64,000 nucleotides of DNA from Pukyongia salina (GTDB lineage Bacteria; Bacteroidota; Bacteroidia; Flavobacteriales; Flavobacteriaceae), in contig NZ_CP027062.1 of the NCBI RefSeq assembly GCF_002966125.1, positions 1,240,001-1,304,000 on the forward strand, read 5' to 3'. Both the position numbers and the translations under genes were made by a program. Positions 25,345 to 35,200 of the stretch are shown one piece after another. The first letter of the stretch is position 1; every line of letters starts with the position of its first letter. The notes below the pieces were generated by a model. The model saw nothing but the letters and a program-made list of their open reading frames with translations. It was not told the DNA's origin and did not search any database.

Positions 25345-26612
25345 AGCTCGTTGTTTGGAAGTTGGAAGACTTGCTTTATTAGAGCGATACCTTCCTGGGT
25401 GTCTACTTCGTCGTTCTTCAGGTGGTTTGCGAAGTGAGTGGTGATCTTATGGATGATCCTATCGCTAATGATCGCAGCCTGTTCCTCATTGAAATCGTTA
25501 TTTTTCCTGCGCTGATAATCTATCTCGCCTTCCTTGATCTCGGCAAGTTTCAGCTTTAATGCTTTCAATGTAGGAGCAAAGCTTCGGTTTTCGGCCCAGG
25601 CGTTAAATTCGTTTTCAATTTCGGCAATGATCTTTTCGGCCTGAGGGATCTGTGATTGTCGGTGTGCCAGCGTACTGTCTGTAACTTTCGCAAGTTCATC
25701 AAGATGAACCAGGCTTACAAATTCATTTTCCAAAACATCTGCGGCAACGTTCTTCGGGATGGATAGATCCAGGATCAATAGTGGTTTCTTAAGGAAAAGC
25801 AACTCTTTATTGATGGTAGGTTTCTGGGCTCCTGTGGCCACAATAAGGACATCTGCCTGGCAAATTTCACTTTCAATGTTGGAGTAATCCTTAACCACCA
25901 GATTAAATTTACCGGCAACCGCTTCGGCCTTAACCTTTGTTCGGTTAATAAGGGTTATATGTTCGTTACGGGTATGTTTTATAAGGTTTTCACAAGTATT
26001 CCTCCCAATCTTTCCAATTCCGAATAGTAAAATATTTTTTTCTGAAATATATGGCACTCGCGCCATGATGTATTGAACGGCAGCGAAGCTAACCGAAGTC
26101 GCACCTGTAGAAAGTTCGGTTTCGTTCTTTATGCGCTTACTAGCTTGTATAACGGCATTCCCCAGCCGTTCCATATACGCATTGAGCATTCCTAGTTTCT
26201 TGGATTGTTTTAATCCGCTGCGCAACTGACTAATGATCTCGAAATCACCCAGAATCTGACTGTCTAGGCCTGTTGCCACCCTAAACAGATGAGATACAGC
26301 AGCCTTATTTTTATGGATGTAGGCTACTTTTTCAAATTCTTCTACGGTTCCATTAGTGTAATTGCATAGAAGTTTTATTAGCTGAAATGGATGTGAGGCA
26401 ATCCCGTATAATTCGGTGCGATTGCAGGTAGAGACTACTGTAAGTGACTGTATGCCAGAGTCTCTGGCCTCTTCTAAAATGGCGGTTTGTGCCTCCTGTG
26501 TTACACTAAAATGCCCGCGAGTTTCAGCATCGGCCTTCTGATAATTGAGACCGATGGCATAAAAACTTTCTTCTCTACTTGCGGAGCCGTTAAGATTTCC
26601 GTTCACTTTCAT
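25341..26612 (-). CDS. hemA: Glutamyl-tRNA reductase
   Basis: 423 residues. First committed step of the C5 pathway: glutamyl-tRNA(Glu) to glutamate-1-semialdehyde with NADPH. The catalytic Cys63 is in VVSTCNRTELYG; the NADPH loop is LLFGIGKIGRNTCENL; the C-terminal helical dimerisation domain is present. First gene of the eight-gene heme operon. A TACTTTTG box (26640-26633) lies close upstream. HemL, the next enzyme, is not in the window. Confidence 0.97.
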   Translation of the reverse strand: MKVNGNLNGSASREESFYAIGLNYQKADAETRGHFSVTQEAQTAILEEARDSGIQSLTVVSTCNRTELYGIASHPFQLIKLLCNYTNGTVEEFEKVAYIHKNKAAVSHLFRVATGLDSQILGDFEIISQLRSGLKQSKKLGMLNAYMERLGNAVIQASKRIKNETELSTGATSVSFAAVQYIMARVPYISEKNILLFGIGKIGRNTCENLIKHTRNEHITLINRTKVKAEAVAGKFNLVVKDYSNIESEICQADVLIVATGAQKPTINKELLFLKKPLLILDLSIPKNVAADVLENEFVSLVHLDELAKVTDSTLAHRQSQIPQAEKIIAEIENEFNAWAENRSFAPTLKALKLKLAEIKEGEIDYQRRKNNDFNEEQAAIISDRIIHKITTHFANHLKNDEVDTQEGIALIKQVFQLPNNEL

Positions 26613-26632
26613 ACCTAAACGGCAAAAGTAAC

Positions 26633-26640
26633 AACATCAC
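26633..26640 (-). promoter_or_regulatory. Candidate -7 box of the heme operon
   Basis: Minus-strand TACTTTTG matches TAnnTTTG fully. Only about 15 nt would separate transcription start from the hemA ATG. The -33 element is poor, so activation by a regulator is possible; the divergent AraC gene is the obvious candidate. Confidence 0.4.
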
Positions 26641-26725
26641 ATACTAAAAAATAACGCCAGAGGTATCATTAATGTCGAAACTTGTTAATTTGTTTTAAAA
26701 AATGATATAAATCAGTTAAATGCCC

Positions 26726-26733
26726 TAAATTTG
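26726..26733 (+). promoter_or_regulatory. Candidate -7 box of the AraC gene
   Basis: Plus-strand TAAATTTG matches TAnnTTTG fully, 74 bp before the AraC ATG. No good -33 element at 17-20 bp. Confidence 0.35.
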
Positions 26734-26765
26734 GCTCTTACAGCCCCACTTTTAGCGTTATTATA

Positions 26766-26787
26766 TAGAATTATTCTAAATAAGAAT
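26766..26787. promoter_or_regulatory. AGAAT/ATTCT dyads resembling a Fur/PerR-family box
   Basis: TAGAATTATTCTA (26766-26778) is a perfect 13-bp dyad. ATTCT-AAATA-AGAAT (26773-26787) forms a second, overlapping one. ATAGAATTATTCTAA is close to the PerR/Fur-type 7-1-7 pattern TTATAATnATTATAA. It lies in the AraC gene's predicted 5' leader, in the hemA-araC divergent gap. No Fur-family gene is in the window. Confidence 0.35.
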
Positions 26788-26807
26788 CAAATAAACAAGA
26801 TGTACAC

Positions 26808-27692
26808 ATGCTAGAAAATGTCGCTCAAAGCATTTATGATGAAACGGTAGTGGATTCGAATGTTTTTATACTAAAATTTATAAACGAAACTACCGAGAAT
26901 AGTTTCTTCAAGCGGGAGGTTAGTTCGAGTTTCATTCAGTTTCATTTTTGTGTAAAAGGGGCAGCCTCATTTAGTTTCAACAACGGGAATTACCGTTTAC
27001 CTATAATGGATGAGACCTCTTTGCTATTATACAATCCTCAAAGAGATCTGCCTATCGAGGTGTCTGTTAGTCCGCGTTCGTGGGTTGTTTCTTTATTGCT
27101 TCCCATAAATAGCTTCCATGCACTATTCTCCCGTGATGCCGAATACATTTCCTTCCTCAGTAAGGAGAATAAAGATAGAAAGTACTATAAAGACCTCCCA
27201 ATCACTCCGTCGATGGCAATTGTCCTTAACCAACTGCTTAATTTTAACCTTCATCCTTCGGTAAAGCCGCTGTATTTTAAAGCTAAAACCTACGAACTGC
27301 TCAGCTTGTATTTTAACAGGCCGGCCAACGTGGATATAGAACAATGCCCATTTCTGGTAGATGAGGACAATGTGATAAAGATAAAACGGGCCAAGGAGAT
27401 AATTCTTGACAGAATGGCCGAACCACCCAGCCTGCAACAGTTAGCAGATGAAGTGCAACTGCCCATTAATCGTTTAAAGGAAGGATTTAAGCAGGTGTAT
27501 GGAGATACGGTTTTTGGTTTTCTGTTCGATTATAAAATGGAATATGCCAGACAATTGCTTGCATCGGGCTCATACAATGTTAACGAAGTAGGCCTAAAGG
27601 TAGGCTATAGCACCGCGAGTCATTTTATTGCGGCTTTCAAAAAGAAGTATGGCACTACACCAAAGCGTTTCGTGATGGCCCTAACCCGTTAA
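26808..27692 (+). CDS. AraC-family transcriptional regulator next to the heme genes
   Basis: 294 residues. The N-terminal ~190 residues form a cupin-like or unclassified sensor region (SFIQFHFCVKGAASFSFNNG). The C-terminal double HTH reads LQQLADEVQLPINRLKEGFK and VGLKVGYSTASHFIAAFKKK, followed by YGTTPKRF. It is divergent from hemA and upstream of hemH, a common arrangement in Flavobacteriaceae. It probably adjusts heme synthesis to iron, heme or redox state, which is inferred from position. Confidence 0.9.
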   Translation: MLENVAQSIYDETVVDSNVFILKFINETTENSFFKREVSSSFIQFHFCVKGAASFSFNNGNYRLPIMDETSLLLYNPQRDLPIEVSVSPRSWVVSLLLPINSFHALFSRDAEYISFLSKENKDRKYYKDLPITPSMAIVLNQLLNFNLHPSVKPLYFKAKTYELLSLYFNRPANVDIEQCPFLVDEDNVIKIKRAKEIILDRMAEPPSLQQLADEVQLPINRLKEGFKQVYGDTVFGFLFDYKMEYARQLLASGSYNVNEVGLKVGYSTASHFIAAFKKKYGTTPKRFVMALTR

Positions 27693-27985
27693 AAAGTACT
27701 TGGATCGGGAGGTTTAGATGAAAGCTTTATTAGAATTAAGGTATCTAAATATTATGTATTAGCTTCTGAAGTACATATTCCCATGAAATTTGTCACAATT
27801 AGTAAAGTAAGAGAATAACCATTGAAGGATGATTTCATTTATACATTTATAACGTTAATCTACTCCTAAAGGCTATTGTCTTTCTGGATTATGAGGTATT
27901 TTTGTTTCAAATTTCAGGTCGGATACCCATCTCATCATATCATTGACACGATGATTCGTCCTCTATAAAAACATAAGAAATCAAC
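27693..27985. other. Intergenic region between the AraC gene and hemH
   Basis: 293 bp, AT-rich. It contains only very short frames, no clear terminator hairpin with a T-run, and no convincing -33/-7 pair. It probably includes the hemH promoter and leader. Confidence 0.5.
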
Positions 27986-29026
27986 TTGATGAAAGGAGTT
28001 CTACTTGTAAATCTAGGCTCACCGGATAGCACAGACCCTAAAGATGTAAAGAAATACCTAGACGAATTCTTAATGGATCCCCGGGTGATCGATGTACCTA
28101 AATGGGCACGAATCCTGCTCGTTCGGGGAATAATTCTCAATACCAGGCCGAAGAAATCGGCCGAAGCCTATAGCAAGATCTGGTGGGAAGAAGGTTCTCC
28201 GCTCATTGTTATTTCGGAGCGACTTCAGAAAAAAATTCAGAAAAAGATCAATATACCAGTAGCTCTGGCAATGCGGTATGGGAGCATGACCCTTAAAAAG
28301 GGATTGCAGGAACTGGCAGATCAGGGAGTTACCGAAGTACTAGTCATCCCGCTATACCCGCAATTTGCAATGGCTACCACCGAAACGATCAATGTAAAAG
28401 TAGATGAGCTTCAGAAAGAATTTTTTCCTCAACTTGAGATCACGTCGCTGCCTGCCTTTTATAATAAACCCGAATATATCGAAGTACTTTCTCGCAGCAT
28501 AGCCGAATCTTTGGAAGGACAGGATTTTGATCATTTACTGTTTAGTTATCACGGGGTGCCGGAAAGGCATATCAGGAAAAGTGATATCACACGAGGACAC
28601 TGCAAAATTGATGATATATGTTGTTTTACGCCATCGGAGGCACACAGGTTTTGTTACCGTCACCAGTGCTATGAAACTACACGAATGGTAGCCGATAGTC
28701 TTCAATTAAAAGAAGGAACCTATTCTACCAGTTTTCAATCTCGGTTAGGATTCGATCCTTGGCTTCAACCATATACAGACCGAACCATAGAACGCATGGG
28801 CAAATCCGGAATCAGGAAAATGGCGATAGTCACTCCCGCCTTTGTGAGCGATTGCCTGGAGACTCTCGAAGAGATCGCTATGGAAGGAGAGGAGATCTTC
28901 CACGAAGTGGGAGGAGAAGATTTTACCACCGTACCATGCCTGAACGACCGGGACGATTTTGCCGAGATCCTGGTTAACTGGATCGAGAAATGGCGTATCA
29001 CAGATATAAAAACTGCTATTGCCTAA
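27986..29026 (+). CDS. hemH: Ferrochelatase
   Basis: 346 residues. Inserts Fe2+ into protoporphyrin IX. GVLLVNLGSPDS is the N-terminal signature; the active-site His is in LLFSYHGVPERHI; VTPAFVSDCLETLEEIAMEG carries the conserved Glu cluster. Cys-containing GHCKIDDICC and CYRHQC suggest thiol-rich surface loops. It is separated from the other hem genes by the AraC regulator and continues directly into a MATE exporter (TAA immediately followed by ATG). Confidence 0.97.
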   Translation: MMKGVLLVNLGSPDSTDPKDVKKYLDEFLMDPRVIDVPKWARILLVRGIILNTRPKKSAEAYSKIWWEEGSPLIVISERLQKKIQKKINIPVALAMRYGSMTLKKGLQELADQGVTEVLVIPLYPQFAMATTETINVKVDELQKEFFPQLEITSLPAFYNKPEYIEVLSRSIAESLEGQDFDHLLFSYHGVPERHIRKSDITRGHCKIDDICCFTPSEAHRFCYRHQCYETTRMVADSLQLKEGTYSTSFQSRLGFDPWLQPYTDRTIERMGKSGIRKMAIVTPAFVSDCLETLEEIAMEGEEIFHEVGGEDFTTVPCLNDRDDFAEILVNWIEKWRITDIKTAIA

Positions 29027-30451
29027 ATGAGTAGGAACCGATCTGCCGAACTCGGCACCAAGCCCATTAGTAAGCTGCTCATACAGCAGGCTGTGCCTGC
29101 ATCTATCGGGATACTTGTAATGTCACTCAACATGATCGTCGATACGATCTTTGTAGGTCGATGGATTGGTCCTTTGGCAATTTCGGCTATTACTGTGGTG
29201 ATACCGGTAACATTTTTTATCGGGGCCATTGGTCTGGCAGTTGGTATTGGTGGAAGCTCTGTACTATCTAGGGCTTTGGGGGCAGGGAATCATGAGAAAG
29301 CACTAAGGGTCTTTGGCAATCAAACTACAATTACTTTTATTACATCGGCCGTACTGGCTATACTGGGCCTGGTCTTTCAATATCAACTTATCAATTTTTT
29401 CGGGGCCGACGATTCGTTTAGGGAGCTCGCACTTACTTATTATCGCATTGTACTTTATGGGATCGTCATGCTTGCCATGTGCATGATGGGGAACAACGTG
29501 ATCCGGGCGGAAGGGAAACCCAAATTCGCGATGTATGCCATGATGCTTCCGGCCATTGGCAATATTTTCATGGACTGGATCTTCATAAAAGTATTTAATA
29601 TGGGGATGGCAGGTGCTGCCTGGGCAACTTTTGTGAGTTATGCGGTTTGCTTTGCGTTTATTTTATGGTTTTTTATCGCAAAGAGCGAATTACGGTTAAA
29701 ATGGCAAAGTTTTATTCTGAAACGCAAGATCGTAAACGAGATCAACGCCCTTAGTTTTGTAACGCTGGCGCGGCAGGGCACGATCGCTGTGCTTACCATT
29801 TTACTGAACAATGTTTTGATACGTTATGGGGATTCTCTGGACATTGCTGTCTATGGAATTATTAGCAGAATGCTCATGTTTGCCTTATTCCCTGTAATTG
29901 GTGTAAACCAGGGCTTTTTGCCAATAGCCGGTTACAATTACGGCGCGAAAAAGTTTGGCAGGGTAAGAGAATCTATCAATACCTCTATAAAATATTCGGG
30001 CTTTTTTGCCTTACTTATCTTCGCGATCATCATGTTGTTCCCCACCCAGATCGTTTCTATCTTTATAAGTAATTCTTCTTCCCTGGATGCTTCCACTTTA
30101 GCCAATAATGAAGAAATTCTGAAAAGAACACCTTCGGCATTACGTTGGGTATTCGCCGTCACGCCGGTGATCGTGATCCAGCTGATAGGAGCTTCCTATT
30201 TTCAAGCCATTGGGAAGGCCATCCCGGCCCTACTGCTTAGCCTTACCAAACAAGGGTTCTTCCTTATTCCCTTGTTATTGATCCTTCCTCCATTTATGGG
30301 TGTACTGGGGGTATGGGTATCTTTTCCCATTGCAGATACTTTAGCTACTATCCTCACGGGATACTATTTAAACCGGGCCGTTAAAAAAGATCTCAATCCC
30401 AATATTTCTGCAGAAGCTGTTGCTGTAGCCAATCCCGGCGACCATGACTAA
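29027..30451 (+). CDS. MATE-family efflux transporter
   Basis: 474 residues with about 12 membrane spans in two pseudo-repeats (for example ISAITVVIPVTFFIGAIGLA and AWATFVSYAVCFAFILWFF). The conserved VGIGGSSVLSRALGAG element in span 2 is typical. It is an Na+- or H+-coupled exporter of cationic compounds. It starts at the base after the hemH stop, so the two are co-transcribed. Export of porphyrin or heme by-products is a possible link, without direct evidence. Confidence 0.93.
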   Translation: MSRNRSAELGTKPISKLLIQQAVPASIGILVMSLNMIVDTIFVGRWIGPLAISAITVVIPVTFFIGAIGLAVGIGGSSVLSRALGAGNHEKALRVFGNQTTITFITSAVLAILGLVFQYQLINFFGADDSFRELALTYYRIVLYGIVMLAMCMMGNNVIRAEGKPKFAMYAMMLPAIGNIFMDWIFIKVFNMGMAGAAWATFVSYAVCFAFILWFFIAKSELRLKWQSFILKRKIVNEINALSFVTLARQGTIAVLTILLNNVLIRYGDSLDIAVYGIISRMLMFALFPVIGVNQGFLPIAGYNYGAKKFGRVRESINTSIKYSGFFALLIFAIIMLFPTQIVSIFISNSSSLDASTLANNEEILKRTPSALRWVFAVTPVIVIQLIGASYFQAIGKAIPALLLSLTKQGFFLIPLLLILPPFMGVLGVWVSFPIADTLATILTGYYLNRAVKKDLNPNISAEAVAVANPGDHD

Positions 30452-30505
30452 TGTCATTTTTAAAGTTATCTTTAATTAAGAATTTTATTAATTAACGTTA
30501 CGCTT

Positions 30506-31357
30506 ATGCTCGAACTTCAGGATTTCAAGGATGTTTCAGACCGCAACACCCTGCTACAGGTTTTACGCTCAAAATTACCGGAAGCGCTCTTTACCGAGAT
30601 TATGCAATCGGTGCACTATGAAGACGCTCTACTCAAATTACAGGCCGAACTGGTGGATTTTCAGCAATGGGTTGCGAAGGAAGGCAGGCGGGTTTGTATC
30701 ATTTTTGAAGGCCGCGACGCTGCGGGCAAAGGTGGTGCGATCAGAAGGTTCACAGAGCACCTTAATCCGCGGTCGATGCGAGTGGTAGCGTTAACCAAAC
30801 CCACCAACGTGGAGAAAGGGCAGTGGTATTTCAGAAGATATATAAAAGTACTTCCAGACCCTGGGGAGATCGTTTTTTTCGACAGAAGCTGGTATAATCG
30901 GGCAGTGGTCGAGCCTGTTATGGGTTTTTGTAATAAGGACGAATACGAGAAATTTATGGTGCAGGTCCCCGAATTCGAGCATATGTTATACGAAGATGGG
31001 GTGGACATCATAAAATTCTGGTTCTCCATTTCGAAAGAAGAGCAGCAAAGACGGTTCAACGCCCGGCTGGAAAATCCCTTAAAACAATGGAAATTTAGCC
31101 CTGTTGATAGAGTTGGGCAACGAAAATGGGATGATTATACTTACTATAAAGAACAGATGTTTAGTAAGACCCATACTTCATTTTGCCCCTGGATGATCAT
31201 AAAGACAAACAACAAGAAAGAAGCCCGCCTGGAGAGTATTCGATATGTGTTGTCCAGGTTTAGCTACGATAATAAAGGAGAATCCGGGGCCGATATATTT
31301 CCCGATCCGAATGTGGCGCAGCGATACCATCGAATGATCAAACAAATAGATATCTAA
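30506..31357 (+). CDS. ppk2: Polyphosphate kinase 2 family protein (first copy)
   Basis: 283 residues, single domain. Walker A EGRDAAGKGGA (68-78), Walker B/DRSWYN motif in EIVFFDRSWYNRAVVEPV (126-131), lid LKQWKFSPVDR. PPK2 enzymes phosphorylate nucleoside mono- or diphosphates with polyphosphate. The class (ADP- or AMP-preferring) cannot be fixed by eye. It has a longer N-terminal helix (about 50 residues) than some members. Its TAA overlaps the ATG of the second copy by one base. Confidence 0.93.
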   Translation: MLELQDFKDVSDRNTLLQVLRSKLPEALFTEIMQSVHYEDALLKLQAELVDFQQWVAKEGRRVCIIFEGRDAAGKGGAIRRFTEHLNPRSMRVVALTKPTNVEKGQWYFRRYIKVLPDPGEIVFFDRSWYNRAVVEPVMGFCNKDEYEKFMVQVPEFEHMLYEDGVDIIKFWFSISKEEQQRRFNARLENPLKQWKFSPVDRVGQRKWDDYTYYKEQMFSKTHTSFCPWMIIKTNNKKEARLESIRYVLSRFSYDNKGESGADIFPDPNVAQRYHRMIKQIDI

Positions 31358-32166
31358 TGGGAATTAAACTTTCAGACAAGGAGATAAAGATCCTCAATTC
31401 AAAAAAAGGGATCAAGCAAATGATCATTACAGATGGGCATTCAGTATCCAAAGCCCTTCGTTACGTTAAATATGAAGCACGTTTAAAGTCGCTTCAGGAG
31501 GAACTTATAAAACTGCAACAATGGGTTGCGGAAAACGATAAAAAATTAGTGATACTGTTTGAAGGTAGAGATGCCGCAGGTAAGGGAGGCGCGATAAGAC
31601 GGATCACTCAGCATCTCAATCCCAGGGAATTTAGTATCGTTGCCCTCCCAAAACCCACCGAGGAAGAACAGAGTCAGTGGTATTTCCAACGCTATATTAA
31701 CAGATTACCACAAAAGGGCAAGATCGTATTTTTCGACAGGAGCTGGTACAATCGGGCTGTGGTAGAGCCGGTGAATGGCTTCTGCCACGAGCACCAGTAT
31801 CAAACTTTTATGAACCAGGTGAACGAATTTGAGCGTATGATCATAGAATCGGGGATCCTTCTCATAAAACTGTATTTTTCAATAAGTAAAGGAGAGCAGG
31901 CAAGGCGTTTTGAAGACATAAAGAAGAGTCCCGTTAAGAAATGGAAATTTAGTCCGGTAGACCAAAATGCTTTGAAATTATGGGACGTTTATACAGAATA
32001 CAAAACAAAGATGTTTGCCAGAACCAATACCGAGATCGCACCTTGGCATATTATCAGGGCTAATAAAAAAACCAAGGCCAGGATCGAGGTAATAGAAAAG
32101 ATACTGGACCTTGTGCCCTACGATCCTAAAGATACCAAATTGATCACCCACGTTAAAATGGAATAG
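31357..32166 (+). CDS. ppk2: Polyphosphate kinase 2 family protein (second copy)
   Basis: 269 residues. Same domain plan as the gene before it: Walker A EGRDAAGKGGA (69-79), IVFFDRSWYNRAVVEPVNGF, lid KKWKFSPVDQ. The two copies clearly share ancestry but differ through the N-terminus and the substrate-lid flank (SVDRVGQRKW-like region versus PVDQNALKLW), so substrate preferences may differ. Translational coupling suggests equal expression and perhaps a heteromer. Confidence 0.92.
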   Translation: MGIKLSDKEIKILNSKKGIKQMIITDGHSVSKALRYVKYEARLKSLQEELIKLQQWVAENDKKLVILFEGRDAAGKGGAIRRITQHLNPREFSIVALPKPTEEEQSQWYFQRYINRLPQKGKIVFFDRSWYNRAVVEPVNGFCHEHQYQTFMNQVNEFERMIIESGILLIKLYFSISKGEQARRFEDIKKSPVKKWKFSPVDQNALKLWDVYTEYKTKMFARTNTEIAPWHIIRANKKTKARIEVIEKILDLVPYDPKDTKLITHVKME

Positions 32167-32287
32167 CATAATCCTGGGGTAACGTATAAACCTGTTAGGG
32201 TTCTGTTTATAACACTTAAACGAATTTATTCGGGATTGGTTTTACTGAAAATACCTATCTTTAACCAAACTAATTTAATCCCGATTT

Positions 32288-35200
32288 ATGTCGCTATACC
32301 ACCCAAAACTCAAGTTACTCTTTCTATTTTTTTTCTTCGGAATTCTTACTGAAAATTTACCGGCACAAACCTACGAAACATCTCTTTACGATGCCCTGGA
32401 GTATAGGCTCATTGGGCCATTTCGAGGAGGCCGAAGTGCTGCGGTAACCGGTGTGCCCGGAAAGCCAAACCTATTTTATTTTGGAGCTACAGGGGGCGGT
32501 GTTTGGAGAACGACAGACGGTGGCCGTCATTGGCAGAACATTTCCGATGGATATTTTGGAGGCTCGATCGGGGCCATTGAAGTGGCACAGGGCGACCCCA
32601 ACGTGATCTATGTTGGTGGTGGAGAAAAGACAGTTCGTGGTAATGTTTCGTCCGGCTACGGAATTTGGAAAACAGAAGATGCCGGAAAGACCTGGGTTCA
32701 GTCCGGGTTGGAAAAGGCAAGGCACATCCCTCGTATTGCAGTTCATCCAAAAGACCATCAAATAGTATATGCTGCAGTGCTTGGTAACATTTACAAACCA
32801 ACACCCGATCGTGGGGTGTACAAGAGTACCGATGGTGGTAAATCCTGGAGAAAGACCTTATTCGCCAATGAAGATGCGGGCGCAGTAGATCTTATCATGG
32901 ATCCTAACAATCCTCGGATATTATATGCTTCAACCTGGAATGTTCGACGCACTCCCTACAGCCTTAGTAGTGGCGGTGACGGTTCTGCACTTTGGAAAAG
33001 TACAGATAGCGGTGAAAGCTGGAAGGAAATATCGAAGAATGAAGGATTTCCTACAGACACCCTGGGTATTATTGGCGTTACCGTATCTCCTGTAAACAGT
33101 GATCGCGTATGGGCTATAGTAGAGAACAAAGAAAAAGGAGGAGTTTACCGTAGTGAAGATGGAGGGGAAACATGGAAATTGGTAAACAGCGAACGAAAAC
33201 TTAGACAAAGAGCCTGGTATTATACCCGTATTTATGCCGACCCTAAAGATGAAGATGTGATGTATGTTCTTAATGTACGTTACCATAAAAGCACCGATGG
33301 CGGAAAAACCTACGAGACGTATAACGCACCTCATGGCGATCATCACGATCTGTGGATAGCCCCCGAAAATCCTATGCGAATGATCATTGGGGATGACGGT
33401 GGTGCACAGGTTACCTACGATGGTGGGGAGACATGGAGTACCTATTACAATCAGCCTACTTCACAATTTTACCGGGTAACTACAGATAATTCTTTTCCTT
33501 ATCGAATTTACGCTGCACAGCAGGACAACTCCACCGTAAGGATAGCCCATCGTAATGAGAGTAGAAGCATAGATGAAGATGACTGGGAATCGACTGCCGG
33601 AGGTGAAAGTGCCCATATTGCGGTTGATCCGGAAAACAACGAAATTGTGTATGGCGGGAGCTATGACGGCTTCTTAACGCGCTATAACCATGATAATGGA
33701 ACGGTACGAAGTGTAAGTGTGTGGCCGGATAATCCAATGGGTCATGGTGCCGAGGCGATGAAATACAGGTTTCAATGGAACTTTCCTATTTTCTTTTCAC
33801 CACATGATCCAAATAAACTATATACTGCATCCAATCACCTTCATGTTACTACCAATGAGGGGGAAAGTTGGAAAGTTATCAGTCCCGATCTTACTAGAAA
33901 CGACCCCACTAAATTAGGTTCTTCAGGAGGTCCTATTACTCAGGATAATACTTCGGTAGAATACTATTGTACCATTTTTGCAGCCGCCGAATCGCCGGTA
34001 ACACCAGGTTTATTATGGACAGGAAGTGATGACGGCCTGGTTCATGTGTCGAGAAACGGAGGTTCTACTTGGGAAAATGTAACTCCCAAAGGAATGCCCG
34101 AATGGATGATGATCAATAGCGTCGAGCCGTCTGTATACGACCCTGCTACCTGTTATATCGCAGGAACTAAATATAAGTCGGGAGATTTTGCCCCGTATTT
34201 GTATAAGACCAACGATTACGGAAAAACCTGGAAGAAGATCACCAACGGGATACCTTCCGAGCATTTTACACGTGTACTACGAGAAGATCCAAAACGTAAA
34301 GGTATCCTCTATGCCGGTACCGAGACCGGGATGTATATTTCTTTCGATGATGGGGCAAGCTGGAGTTCCTTTCAGCTTAATTTACCCATAGTGCCTATAA
34401 CAGATCTTGCATTGAAAGACAATAATCTTATTGTAGCCACTCAAGGAAGAAGCCTATGGATTATAGACGACCTTACGGTACTTCATCAATTGGCAGCCGC
34501 AAAAAACAAAGAGAATTTTCTTTATAAACCTAAGGATACTTATAGGATGGGGGGCAATTCCCGTAGTGGGTCGCTCACATCCGGGACCAATCATCCCGCC
34601 GGCGTGATGACCTATTTCTATGTAAAAGATCCGGAAGAAAAGGAGATCAGGCTAAGTTATCTAAACAGCAAAGGAGATACCCTAAAGACCTTCAGCACTA
34701 AAGACAAAAAGGATAAACTCAAGGTGAAGAAAGGAGCCAACTTTCATACCTGGAATCTGGAAGGAAAGGGGGCCGAAAAACTGGACGGTATGATATTATG
34801 GTGGGCAAGTACCGATGCACCAAAGGCTGTTCCCGGACAATACAAGGTTGTGCTCGAAATTGAAGATGAGTCCTTTTCACAGCCATTTACAGTCCTGGCC
34901 GATAAGAATGCCGAGACTGATGCTGCCGGGATGCAGCGGCAATTCGATTTTATTACAGATATCAATGAAACGGTGGACAAAGCGCATAAATCCATAAAGA
35001 AGATCAGGAATATAAATAAGCAACTTTCGGCCTTTCAGAAACAATACAAGGACAATGAAGAAGTAAAAGAACTGGTAGAAAAGGCGAAAACGCTTAGTGA
35101 AAACTTCTCAGAAATTGAAAAGGCGCTGTATCAAACCAAAAACAAGAGCGGCCAGGATCCATTGAATTTTCCTATAAAATTAACCAATAAACTAGCGCAT

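Noticed and set aside
32487-33346. Several minus-strand frames of 96-138 codons
   Set aside because: Antisense to the Asp-box propeller gene; the repeats themselves keep the opposite strand open.
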